Below, piece by piece: positions 35,035-46,179 of a stretch of 64,000 nt of DNA. Each line of letters opens with the position of its first letter. The first letter of the stretch is position 1. Under the pieces are notes generated by a model. It was not told the DNA's origin. It made no database searches and saw only the letters and a program-made list of their open reading frames with translations. Source of the stretch: Chelonoidis abingdonii (Eukaryota; Chordata; Testudines; Testudinidae); NCBI RefSeq assembly GCF_003597395.2, contig NC_133771.1:133826402-133890401 (forward strand), in the 5' to 3' direction. The position numbers and the translations under genes were made by a program.

Positions 35035-36795
35035 AGAGAGCTAGTCTCCCCCTTTGACCACACCCCTGGGACTTGGCACACCTGCCTCAGCTCCTAGTCT
35101 CCCCTCTGAGACATTAATGAGGGGCAGAAGTTGTCATAAGGGTTTCCACATGGCTCCCAGCAGCCTTTTCTGGGGGAAGTCATATGAGGCAGGAGCTCCC
35201 CACTTCCTGGTCACAGGGGAGAGTGCACGCCCAGTTGAGCTCCCCCTGACAATCACCAAAACCCCATGTGTGGCGCCAGTGACCCATTTCCTCTCCAAGG
35301 ACATCATCTTTTTCTTGCTACTAACTACTGTAGTTAGTCCTGCAGCTCAAGCTGTAGCAGTCTGTGCTGCAATGTTAGAAGTTCAGGATTTAAGCCTGAG
35401 CATGATGCTTGAGAGGGAAGCCTTACAGTTTAACAATTATTTCTTAAACCTAGGAGATTTCATGTAAAAAATGACATTAAAAGAACATTACTTAGGTTGC
35501 AGAGTCAAGAACTCAAAAGCTAGGAAATGCCACCACTGAGGGTGCCTGTGCAATCTTACCACATTCAAACAATGGGGCTGAATTATGATACAGGAATCAT
35601 ATGATCACATACTATTTTCGCACATGATCCCCTGCCTCATTCAGTGCACAGAATGGATGCAAAGGAGGCAGAATTAAGGTCATGTGAGTAACTGTAAGTC
35701 TGGCATTCCTCAACTTTCAGGGCTTGACTTTGGCTTCTAAAAAACATTATCTTAACAGAGTGTTTTTAACACAATATGTAGAAAAGGAACCCCTTACCAT
35801 GTGGTGTTATCATTTCATTAGCATGCGTTTGGAATGAACATATCCCCCAAGTGGCAAATAATACACCATACTATGGGCCTAATTCTGACTCCCTCTCCCC
35901 CCTGAGCAGAGAAGTAACTGTGTGTACCTTTGTGTTCCCTGGTATGATCTGGAGCAGGCTGAAGGCTGTACACATTCCACAGATTCCCTTTAAAATAAGA
36001 GGTATTCCTAGAAAGTCAACCGACAGCTTTCCAGCAACTTTAGACTGCTGGACCAGGAGCCAGTATAAGGACCTTGAAAGAGACACATGAGCTAATCACA
36101 ATTCTGGTATAAACATTTTAGTGGCACTCAAACTGTTATACACTAGACTAGAAGGCATAATTATGACTTTCTAGTGTCAGGCCACAGCATCTATCCACCC
36201 TCTTACTTGATCTCCTTTTGCTCAAGTGGTAGACGTGTGTGTTTTCTGATGCTAAAGGCTCTGGGGTTGATCATTGTGACAACTAGTGTTTGTCTGTGCA
36301 TACAGTTCTGGTTTGTTACAGAAGGAGCTGGCGTTTTGTTTCTGTTCCATATGTTGCAGGGGGGAAATTAATTTTTAAAATTGCATGGATACTTTTACTT
36401 ATCCCTCCACCTGAAAAGCCAAGTTGACTTAGCACTATGAGTTCTGGGGGAGGGAGGAGAATGATGACCATTTTGAGACATCTAAAAAAAAAAAAAGAGT
36501 TAAAATAGAGTTTTCCATGAATCAGTGTCATGCTTTTAAAGTTCAATATCTTGCAACCTGATAATGCTACAAATGAGCATTGCATCTCATTGGAATGCTG
36601 GAGAGAGAATTCTAGTCCTCAGCCTAAGTCTTTTTGCATTTTGTGACCTGTCATTATTGGTGATATCCCAATTTTTCCTTCTAAGTCCCCACTCCTGCTC
36701 CTAGAGAAATTGGTGCCAATTTTGCTTTGACTTCTTTGGGAGCAGAATTTGGCCTTATGTGCCTGTGCATGCTCCTCTTGTTCTTTCTTAGTGTT
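35035..36795. other. Unassigned sequence
   Basis: The open frame 35054-35467 (137 codons, plus) is unrecognised and begins right at the SINE edge. An A-run lies at 36483-36496. The strings 'gggcctaattctgactccc' (35877) and 'ggggctgaattatgata' (35576) echo the palindromic repeat family. Confidence 0.4.
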
Positions 36796-36799
36796 CCAG

Positions 36800-37080
36800 T
36801 GACAAGAGCTTAGCAAGATTCAAATGGGGACTGGATATTTATAACTAGTGTATCCAAAAAAATTGGAAGGGATATCAAACCTCATGCTTCAGGCCTCAAA
36901 CCAATCTAACATTTAAGGATTAGGATGAGACATTCCTGTTAGGCAGATTATCCCACATCTGCCTCCTGCCAGGTTTCCTGCACCTTCCTCTAAAGCATCT
37001 AGTACTGACCACTGCGAGAAACAAGATACTGGGTCAGATGGATGCTCAGGTCCGATCCAGTCTGGCAATTCCTACATTCA
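36800..37080 (+). mobile_element. CR1 3' end, sense
   Basis: 'gcttagcaagattcaaatgg', 'ggatatttataac', 'cctcatgcttcaggcct', 'ttcctgcaccttcctctaa' and 'agatactgggtcagatggat' follow the order of a CR1 C-terminus and 3' UTR. It ends near 'ggcaattcctac'. Confidence 0.75.
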
Positions 37081-37139
37081 GGCAACTGAAATCTCCACAT
37101 CTGGAGTGATCCCTTGTGTACGTGTGCATCTTCACCTCT

Positions 37140-37290
37140 AGGTAGGGTGAGGAGATAGTAAGTATGAAAAAATCAGGACACCTTTTTCGTAGAGGGATGG
37201 GGGTGGGAGGGGGTATAGTTTCCTATATAAGACAAAATCCCTGATATCTCAGCAATCCTGATAATATCAGGACATCTGGTCACCCTACCT
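37140..37290. mobile_element. MITE with perfect 11-bp inverted ends 'aggtagggtga'
   Basis: 'aggtagggtga' at 37140-37150 is exactly inverted at 37280-37290 ('tcaccctacct'). The inner sequence includes 'aaaatcaggacacc' on one side and 'tatcaggacatctggt' on the other. I recall a common turtle element that starts 'tagggtgaccagatgtcc'. No transposase. Confidence 0.7.
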
Positions 37291-37294
37291 GTAG

Positions 37295-38212
37295 GGTACC
37301 CCCTCATGCCTAGACACAGCATTGTAGAGGATTCCATCTTTCACACATCCCTGGTGATCACTTCCTTGGCCTGCAATGGCCCTTCTCAGCCTGTGTCTTT
37401 TCCCACCTCCCTCTCTGGGTTGTTCTGTGGCTTGGTCCTCCAGCCAAGTCATATAAATGCCTAAATTCCTTCCAGGGTGGCATAAATTGAAATAAAACAA
37501 AATCTTCATGCTCATAATACTTCTACCCCATGCAGGCTTCACAGTAGTTCCCTTGATGGCCCTTCCTCAGAGCTTCCCCTGCAGGAGCCTAACTTACTCC
37601 TATAGTGTTCTTCCTCTAGTGTACCCAGCCTGTTAACCCTTACCCCAGGGTGTCTGAAAGATCTGTCTCCCTCCAAATGAGCTCCCTCAGGCTACTTATA
37701 TGGCTTAGCTCCACCTCCTCTGGCCAGGAGACAATCGGTTCATCACCTCCCATGTGTGGAGAGCATAGCTAATTGTGTTCTTTCCCTTGCCTTGCTTTGT
37801 TAATCAGGGAAGGAACACCACCCAGAACAGTCCCCATTCTCTTAGATCTACTCTACATCGAGCAAATCCAGCTTTCAGGACTACTCATTTTGAAGGTATT
37901 AAGGGTACCACAGCACTGTGATTTTGTATTTGACATTAACAATATAAGATGGCGCATCAACAATCCAATAATGTTTCCTGACAATGACAGCATCAGGATG
38001 TACTGACAAATCTTCCACCATTCCTCTCATCCTCAAGCACTAACTTTGCAGGTGGCCCCCAAACTCCTAGCATTAACCATGCCAAGCTTTCCCCATTCCA
38101 AGGACCAACACTGATGATCAGTAGGAGATTCCAACAGCAAACACCCAGCTAGAAGCAGATACTTTGACCATCAGCCCTAGCTTTTCCCATCTTTCTGTGA
38201 TGCATACATTTG
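37295..38212. other. Unassigned sequence, LTR-like in places
   Basis: On the minus strand 'gctaagccatataagtagcc' (37711-37692) looks promoter-like. No target duplication or TG...CA boundary could be confirmed, so no LTR is called. Confidence 0.3.
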
Positions 38213-38217
38213 AGTAC

Positions 38218-38860
38218 TGTGACAGGGTATATCCACTCTGAAGTGGTGATGCAAGGGTTAAGGAGCTACTGTGGATGCAGAAAGCCATGCCCCCTCGCCT
38301 CTGCTGAGCATGCTTCCAGTGGAGGGAGCAGCTCAGCTCAATCTCGACTTATTGAGGAGGGGAGTAGTTAGGGGCAGCAACCTCCTGACAAGAAGCCACT
38401 AAGACTCCCACCTGCTGGGACCAAGCCTTATAGCTAAGCCACGGGAAGCCCTTAAACTGCAGGATCCAAGAGGGGTGGCTTACTGGTACCAGGGCAAGGG
38501 GCTCCAGAGACAAACCTAGGAGGAAGCCAGGAGTGTTCTCAAGACAGAGCCATGACACCAATGGAGGTATAGCAACAGACATAGGAAGTGACCCAGGGAA
38601 TATGAGTAAGGGCACCAGACCCTAGACCCCATATATGGACTACTGTTTTGAAGAGCCCTGTGCTGGAACCCATGAGAGCAGGGTGGGCCTGAGTTCCCTT
38701 CTCTCCCTGACCCGCCAGGTCGGTGATGCTTGTTGTTGGGTGATGTTACTGTGGGCTGTAACCACTAGGCACAGTGACCCTTGGACTCTCATCATTAGAT
38801 GACACAGTCTAGAGTATTACCACTAGGCAGTACTGCCAGCTTGGAGCACACTGTCACCCA
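38218..38860 (+). mobile_element. Possible LTR fragment starting 'tgtgacagggt'
   Basis: The start 'tgtgacagggtat', the body ('gagccctgtgctggaaccca', 'gggctgtaaccactaggca') and the end 'cacactgtcaccc' resemble an LTR family I recall from turtle genomes. I see no 5-bp duplication, so the 3' boundary is uncertain and the copy may be truncated. Confidence 0.4.
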
Positions 38861-38864
38861 TGGC

Positions 38865-39482
38865 AAGCACCAGCTAAACAAAGTGCGCTTTGGTCTGTTG
38901 CAAAGCACATTCCGTGAGACTAGAAATAAGCAAAGTGGCATGGGGGGGGCCTGATTATTCTTTTTTTTTTTTTTAGCAAAACTGGGGATTAGGCCATAAT
39001 TATCTAGGCTTGTTTTATATGATGGATCCATTTCTATCCAAGCAATAGGGTTATTTTTCCTCTGCCACTTGTTTTAACAGGCTTCCATGTCCATGCAAAG
39101 TGCCTCAGTCAACTGGCACAGAAACAATAGGAATGGCAAAGAGGACTACAAATACTTTGCACTTCATAATTTGCCTAACTAGTAGAGAGTTTTCATTAAA
39201 AACATAATCCGTCTGAGCAGTGATTTATGTTCAGCACAGTTTTCAGCCTCCAGCTGCTGGATTTGTCACACGTGCTGAGAGTTCACATATCTGTTTCTTT
39301 TTTCTCTGAAAGCAGAAAAGAAACAGATTAACACAGCAACAGTTTGTTTAGCTGGAAAGGTCCTTCTCTGCCCCACAAGGCATCAGAATACGCTTCCCTG
39401 ACTGGATTGACAGATTGTACCGACCATTTGCCCTAATCATTTGGGGGCAAAACTGCAGTCCAGCATTCAGTTGGAGTAGATG
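38865..39482. other. Unassigned unique sequence
   Basis: G- and T-homopolymers lie at 38943-38974. Nothing else recognised. Confidence 0.4.
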
Positions 39483-39491
39483 GACTGGGGA

Positions 39492-39757
39492 CAGGGCCAG
39501 CGCTTCCATTTAGGTGACCTAGGTGGTCGCTTAGGGCGCCAGGATTTCAGGGGGGCGGCATTTTGCCACCCTCGGCAGTGGGGGGTGCTTCCGCGCTCCG
39601 GGTCTTCGGCGGCGGGTCCGTCACTCACTCCAGGACCCACTGCTGAAATGCCCTGAAGACCGGGAGCGCGGAAGCACCCCCTGACGCCGAATTGCCGCCG
39701 ACCGGGAGCGTGGAAGGACCCCCGCCTAGGGCACCAAAAACCCTGGCGCTGCTCCTG
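39492..39757 (+). mobile_element. hAT-type non-autonomous element, GC-rich, with 8-bp target duplication
   Basis: Ends 'cagggccagcgc' and 'gcgctgctcctg' (inverted, about 10 of 12 matching). It is flanked by a perfect 8-bp duplication 'actgggga' at 39484-39491 and 39758-39765. The interior is GC-rich with two facing blocks ('gggggtgcttccgcgctccg' against 'ccgggagcgcggaagcaccc'), so most of it folds into a long hairpin. It is the opposite-orientation relative of 29405-29645. No transposase is encoded, so movement would depend on one elsewhere. Confidence 0.88.
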
Positions 39758-39765
39758 ACTGGGGA

Positions 39766-40665
39766 GATGCATAATAGGAAAGGAGTTGAGGAGAATCCCA
39801 TGATGACTGCAGAATTGTTCCACCATCAGTACAGCAGCTGTGAGGCGTCAGTAGCCCCAACCCCACTCTCACGACCCTAACAAAGCCTTTCAAGTAGTGG
39901 AGGGTCTTCCAGGCTCACCCCATGCAAGGGCAGATGAGTGTTCTCCTTTCATGCAGTGCAACTGTACTGCTTCCCCCTTCCAGAGAGCTCTCCATTGCTG
40001 CAGAGATACAATTTGCTCCTTGGTGAATATTTACTTCAGGCTTTTACATTCTAATTGCTATTCCTATTCTGGCCACATATTTAGTCATTTTCCTATTGCC
40101 AAGTTTTAACCATCAGCATTGGAGTCATTATTCTCATTCTTTGTAACCCCCAGTACATTTTACATTTGTGCTTTGAAGCTCTCCCTTGGTTCAACTTTGC
40201 TGTCCCTTTTCTGTGTGTTTCAAATACAAATAAAGGTAAATCCAATCTTATGGAGAATAGGGCAGCTTCAAAACCCATATCACAGTCCTACACACGAGCT
40301 AAAAACTCCTTTCACCATGTATCCGCTTACACTCCACAAGAATGGTCACACGCGAAAGATGAGTCGAGCCAAAGCCAGAGCACTTTGCACGCCTCTTTAG
40401 CAAAACAAAGTTACTGCAGAATCTGGATAGGAAGTTAAAGCAACTCTGAGTTATCAGACGCAATCTGCACCACAGCATGACATTATATAAACTTTTCAGT
40501 GGATGTCTCAGCATAGGAGCCATCTGCAAACAATGGGAAAGAGATGTCTCATGTCTGATTGCAAAGGGTTATGAGAATTTTACTGCCTATTTCCTTACAA
40601 TCCTGCCTTGCCCTACAGATTTTGTCAGCGGGTCAATAGAGCAGTGTTTCTGATCTTCCCCAGCA
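39766..40665. other. Unassigned unique sequence
   Basis: Nothing recognised. Open frames around 40119-40529 overlap on both strands. Confidence 0.4.
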
Positions 40666-40670
40666 CAGGA

Positions 40671-40762
40671 CCAAGTTCTGATCTCATTTACACATGGCTG
40701 TAAAGTTCCTCCATTGAGGTCACTCCAAGTTTACTGGTATAAATGAGATAAGAATCTGGCCC
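40671..40762. mobile_element. Near-palindromic short element
   Basis: 'ccaagttctgatctcattta' (40671-40690) faces 'ataaatgagataagaatctg' (40739-40758). The centre contains 'ctccattgaggtcactcc'. The arrangement matches the family at 9831-9931. Confidence 0.6.
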
Positions 40763-40764
40763 AT

Positions 40765-41838
40765 AATAGCCACTGTTTTATGTGGTTTCTTTTTTTAAAA
40801 AAAAAAAAGCTCTTCAATACGCGTTTCTAGCTACACCCACAGCTCATCACCACAAACATTCTTCTCTCATGACTGGTATATATTAGTTTATGCAGTTCAT
40901 TTGTGTAGTAATGTTTTGAGGATTCTAGCCCTTCCATCTTTTTATTACAAAGGGGAGCAAAGCGCCAGTGGCTGGATTTCTAAGGGGGTGCATAATTTTA
41001 TTACTGCTAGTAATATATTTCAGCTACAAATGAAATAGGAAGAACAGACAAGACTCCTGTCTGAAGTAGGAGTATCCCGCATTTGAGACCATTCTCCTGC
41101 TCCCCTAAATGTTCCTTGCTCTGTTTAACACCTCAACACTCCCCTGGTGAGTACGCAGCCTCCACACCAGCTACTGTAGCACTGAGAGATCCTACGACTA
41201 GACTGACAGAGAGCAGCAAGTGGGCTGGCTCTTTCCAAGTGGTTAGTGCTCCCATGCCACCTGCAAGACTGGAAGGATGTGAGAAATGGGGAACATGGAC
41301 AGATTAGGAGGAGACAAAGCAAAATGGGAGAAAAAATCCAGCTCCTGACCAAGTCCTGTCACTCTCCATCCTCTGGCTGGAACTTGGCACCTTGGAAAGG
41401 ATAACCAACCTTGATGCTTCAGAGTATACGTTGATTGGCACCGAGATGTCAGGAAGGGATTTGCTACTGCATACAGCTGTTGTACAATGGTTTGTTATTG
41501 ACCTGGTTTATTAGGGATTTGTTTGTTTCTTCCTCTGAAGCATCACATAACAGCAACTGTTTAAAACAGAATACCAGAGTAAAGAGATCATAATGGAGGG
41601 GGGAAATTCTGATGTCTTTGACGTCAGTGTCAATCCAGAATCATGCTATTGACTTCAGAGGAGTTCCTGTTGCATAGCTGTTGGCAGAGTTATGACAAGT
41701 CAGGCATTTCTGTGTCTCAGACTTTAGCAAGGCATGCACTGCACACACAGTTCTTTGTCACAATACATTTACTCCATTCTCCCTTTCAGGGTTCCCTAAA
41801 TGTTAAGCAATTTTAAAATACTGTTTAAAATCTTGCTC
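40765..41838. other. Unassigned unique sequence
   Basis: A T/A homopolymer junction lies at 40790-40808. Nothing else recognised. Confidence 0.4.
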
Positions 41839-41839
41839 A

Positions 41840-42670
41840 TATAAGAACATAAGAATGTTCCTACTGGGTCAGACCAAAGGTTCATCTAGCCCAGCATCCT
41901 GTCTTCCAACAATGGCCAGTGCCAGGTGCCCCAGAAAGAATGAACAGAACAGGAAATCAAGTGATCCATCCCCTGTCGCTCATTCCCAGCTTCTGGCAAG
42001 CAGAAGCTAGAGACACTATTCCTGCCTATCCTGTCTTATAGCCATTGATGGACCTATCCTCCATGAATTTATCTAGTTCTTTTTCGAACTCTGCTGTGGT
42101 CTTGGGCTTCACAGCATCCTCTGACAAAGAGTTCCACAGGTTGACTGTGTGTTGTGTGAAGAAATACTTCCTTTTATTTGTTTTAAACCTGCTGCCTATT
42201 AATTTCATTTGTTGACCTCTAGTTCTCGTGTTATGAGAAGTAGTAAACAATACTTCCTTATCTACTTTCTCTACACCAGTCATGATTTTATAGACCTCAA
42301 TCATATCTCCCTTAAGCCGTCTCTTTTCCAAGTGGAAAAGTCTCAGTCTTATTAATCTCTCCTCATACAGAAACTGTTCCATACCCCTAATCATTTTTGT
42401 TGCCCTTTTCTGAACCTTTTCCAGTTCCAATATATCTTTTTTGAGATGGGGTGACCACATCTGCACACTGTATTCAAGATGTGGGCGTACCATGGATTTG
42501 TATAGTGGCAACATGATAATTTTTGTCCTATTATCTATCCCTTTCTTAATTATTCTCAGCATTCTGTTCACTTTTTTGACTGCCACTGCACACTGAGTGG
42601 AAGTTTTCAGATAATAGTTGAATTTTTCACAGTTCTCAATTTTAAAAAAAGATTTAAGAAATATTTTCAA
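41840..42670 (-). pseudogene. CR1 LINE 3' end with intact C-terminal ORF segment
   Basis: The minus-strand open frame 42670-42026 (214 codons) is the longest in the window. From about residue 30 it reads as the C-terminal region of the CR1 ORF2 protein, with '[18 protein letters not shown]', '[20 protein letters not shown]', '[17 protein letters not shown]' and '[13 protein letters not shown]'. The first ~25 residues (beyond 42625) are not CR1, so the match starts by truncation. The 3' UTR runs to 41840 and ends with the standard 'ataagaacataagaatg' in reverse. The absence of stops indicates a comparatively young copy. The catalytic core is absent, so it cannot be functional. Confidence 0.9.
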
Positions 42671-42830
42671 TGTAAAGGAAACATTGGGGAAGGATGCTAG
42701 CCAAAAAAGAGTTAAGCATGGTGCAGCAGTTCAATTTTTTCCCTTAACTATAAGTATAGAAAATTGGTAGCTACTAGTATTTTCTTTAAAGATGCTCATG
42801 GAATTGAGGGGAGGAGTGGGGCTAGACTTA
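42626..42830. other. Non-CR1 spacer between CR1 end and T-rich tract
   Basis: Ordinary mixed sequence that does not match CR1. It separates the two CR1 pieces together with the T-rich tract that follows. Confidence 0.4.
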
Positions 42831-43500
42831 TCTTTTTTATTTTTATTTTTTTTACCAATTGAGTCATCATAGTCTTTTTTATTTCTTTTCTTTTTTTTTT
42901 TTTTTTTACTTATTTTTTAATTTTTAGGCTTTTGATATTTATCTTTATTTTTTTCTTTTGTTTTATTTTCATTTTTATTTTTTTCATTTTATTTCTCTTT
43001 ATCCATGATTGATGTTATTTTTTATTTATCCTTTGTTTTTTTATATTAATTTTCTTTTCTTTTTATTCTCCTGGGGATTCTTATAATCTTTATCTTTAGT
43101 AATTTTTTATTTCTATTTATAATTTTTCTCTCCTTATCTTGATTTCTCCTTCTTTCATTTTATTTATTAACCATGGTTGAATTTTTTTTATTTTCTTTAA
43201 TTTATTTCAGATTTTTTTTTATCTGGGGAACTTATTCATTTACCTCTCTCCATTTCTAAAAACTGACATTTATATCTTTATTTTTTGTCTTTGTCTAATT
43301 ATTATCTCATTACTTTTATCTTTTTTATTTTTTTTTATATTTATACGCTTCTCTTAATCCCGTTGGTATTTTATTATTAATTATTTTTTTTTTGTTTTTT
43401 TGTCAAAAGGCTTTCTGAAATTTATCTTATTTTTTTTTTTATACATTCTATCCACTTTTTTTTCACTTCTTTTTTTTTTTTTTTTTTTTATTTTTTTTGT
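42831..43500. other. T-saturated tract containing degraded CR1 landmarks
   Basis: About 670 bases dominated by T, with many T-runs up to ~20. Landmarks of antisense CR1 remain in order: 'tctggggaacttattcattt' then 'acctctctccatttct' near 43222-43258 (compare 5190-5240), and 'ttgtcaaaaggctttctgaa' at about 43400. The latter is repeated cleanly at 43516-43535. This is not a normal microsatellite or poly-T tail. A corrupted read or gap fill is my leading explanation. Confidence 0.6.
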
Positions 43501-43504
43501 TATA

Positions 43505-43832
43505 TTTGAGGGACCTTGTCAAAGGCTTTCTGAAAATCTAAGTACATTATATCCACTGGATCCCCTGGGTCCATATGCTTGTTGATCCCCTCAAAGAATT
43601 CGAGTAGATTGGTAAGGCATAATTTCCCTTTATTAAAACCACATTGACTCTTCCTCAACAAATTATGTTCATTTATATGTCCGATAATATTGTTCTTTAT
43701 TATATTTCCACCAGTTTGCCAGGTACTGAAGTCAGGCTTACAGGCCTGTAATTGCCAGGATCACCTCTAGAGCCCTTTTTAAAAATTGGTGTCACATTAG
43801 CTATCCTCCAGTTGGTGCCTTGTTTTTAATAA
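43505..43832 (-). pseudogene. CR1 LINE RT segment, antisense
   Basis: 'gagggaccttgtcaaaggct', 'atatccactggatcccc', 'cccctcaaagaattcgagta' and 'attggtgtcacattagctat' are the reverse of the CR1 RT region. It is homologous to 5345-5645 in this window. In the same orientation as 41840-42670, it would form the upstream part of the same element if the T-rich block were excised. It ends at 'tcctccag'. Confidence 0.85.
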
Positions 43833-43834
43833 AG

Positions 43835-46100
43835 TCTGCAAGATATCATGTTACACCAGACTACCACATTGGAGACATGTTGTCTATGGCAGTGTGTTGG
43901 GGTAATATTAATACACTTGAGAGATGCCTGAACTCTGGTCCCACCCAAAGAGCTTTCATTATAAGATGTAATACTATTTTTCTTTACTTCTTCCCATAGC
44001 ATAAAATCCAGTTACAGCTCAAGTAACATTTAAGATTACAATAGGGCCTTTAAAACTTTATTCTCTTCCAGAAAAGACAGAGGGTTGTTCATTCAAAATC
44101 CTCAGTCAATAGCAAGGTAGGCCTCTCAAAGCCTACCATGCTGCTATCTATTATAGATGGACAATGAAGCAATGTTTAAGGCTTAATCACAGACATTTGT
44201 CAAATCAGAAAATGTTAATTGGCTTGGTTCTGTTTGGGACTCAAAAATTTCTATTGCTAGTCCAGAAGACTCTGTTGTTCAACTAGCAAGCTCTGCCAAC
44301 CCACTGAAAACACCTCAATCTTTGTTTCTAGCATGCATGGGGAAAAAACATCCAAAAGACAGGGACAATCTTCTGTTCCTCATTCTGCCAGGGTGGTAAA
44401 ACCACCTTGGGGACTGAATTTATGATAATTTCTTATGTCAATATTTATTTTTTTACAATAGCTCCAAGAGGCACCATCTAAGAGAGGACTTACCCACAAA
44501 TCATCCTTCATCTCTGAAGGGCCATGGTCAGGAATATTTGTTAGAGAAAATTCCAAGTACTGTATATGTTAATAGGAAACTTGAGAAGTTACTGCATGTT
44601 TATTAGAAGACTATTGAAAGTCACCAGGTAGCAATCAGAGGGCGTTCTAAGGCATGCTTATGCAAAAATGTCAGATTCAGATCCTGAAGGAAAGTTTATT
44701 GGCCACTGCAATGATGTTCTTTTCAGGTGCTGAGTATAACACCAATAAGGCATGTTCCCTGACAATCATTTTCTTAACTCTAATGGCTACCTTCATGTTC
44801 TACCCAGACAAGCAGATCAAACATTAGAATACCATTACAACTCCCTTTGTGTGGGTTCCTGTCCATCGTACACTTCCCTCTGAGTCTGGGACCCTCCTAA
44901 TCTATGGAACTGTCATACATGAGGAATAGCAAAGGCAATTCATTTCAACTCTTTAGCTAGAGGGTGGATTTCCCAGATTCAATCTTTTTCCCATTCTCAC
45001 TGCTGCAGAATTTGCTTTATCCATCCCAAGAGAGTTGGGGCACAGTGTGGCCAGATGTTGAAATGCAGCTATCAGATGTTGACAGCTCAAGCAGCACTTC
45101 CCCTAGGTGTCTGTTTTCTCTTCCAGAAACTCTGATCCCTTCCTGCATGCCATGAAGTAAAATACCTGTTGCGGTCCTAAAAAACAGAAGCTGTAATGGA
45201 GAGAAGCTCTCTTCCCTCCTGTTGCAGTGAATCAGATTTTAATATCTTTTTCTCTTTTTTTTTTTTTTAATGTGGAATTTCACAGAAGGTCTAGGCTTGG
45301 GCATCTCAGTCATTTCTTCAGCTCTCCTATGCCTCCAAATGGTACCATGTGAAAACTACAAACAGTTTCCTTCACACTCTTAGCTCAGAGTCTTCAAAAA
45401 CTTAAGATTAAAAGAAAAGTGAAAAAACTCAAACAAACCCCAAAGCAAAACCACAGAAACAGATAGATATTAGCTGAAATATATGCATATAAAGCAGTGT
45501 GTCCAATTAACCACAGTGGCCAATTTGATTATACAGTCTTCAAAAACAAGTACAGGACTAAGAACTTGAGTGTGTTTATTCCTTTGTGATTCATGAATTT
45601 GTTAAACTCTGTGAAAGGCCAGCCAAGGAAGCTGTCTTCCCTTCTGCTTCATTCCACTGGCCACAAACAATTCCAGTTGATGTTCGTAAATGATACAAAT
45701 AAAGGGAGTTTGATCTGCTTTCATAGGAAGATTACCAGTGTTTCATCACCAATCACCCTAACTCCCTGTCCCTGTCCTTGAGTTCATAAACTCACCATAG
45801 TTTTTTCCATTGATACAGCAGAGTATTTTAATGTAGCTCTAGCTAAATTAATATAAATATTTAAAAATTAAACTTGAGGACCAAAAAATAGAACTCTGAA
45901 TTTGGAAGGAATTTTAATGATTCTTCAGCCAAATAAGGTGTGGTCCCCTTAAAGTAGCCAGGGGACTATAATTTCATCATTCCCCCACCCAGAATACTGA
46001 GATTCCAGGAGCTCTATGGATTGTAACTACAAACATGCCCCACTACCCAAACTAAAAAGGAAACATAACCTGTGTTAGAGGAGCATGGAGCGGGGAACCT
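43835..46100. other. Unassigned unique AT-rich sequence
   Basis: No gene or recognised repeat. A T-run lies at 45255-45269. Confidence 0.45.
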
Positions 46101-46105
46101 CTAAC

Positions 46106-46175
46106 TGGGTCAGATCCTCAGCTGGTGTAAAGCAAGGCATGCTTACTAATTTGAACCAGCTGAGGATACAACCCA
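46106..46175. mobile_element. Near-palindromic short element
   Basis: 'tgggtcagatcctcagctgg' (46106-46125) is the inverted counterpart of 'ccagctgaggatacaaccca' (46156-46175), with three mismatches. It is a decayed copy of a palindromic repeat family. Confidence 0.6.
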
Positions 46176-46179
46176 CTGT

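Noticed and set aside
37290..37912. Possible LTR bounded by 'tgtagggtacc' and 'gggtaccaca'
   Set aside because: No matching 5-bp duplication was found, and the left boundary overlaps the MITE end at 37290.
39467..39826. 119-codon minus frame rich in Arg and Pro
   Set aside because: It spans the hAT-like element and its target duplications.
42831..43500. Microsatellite or retroposon poly-A/T tail
   Set aside because: Too long, irregular, and it retains CR1 landmarks in order.
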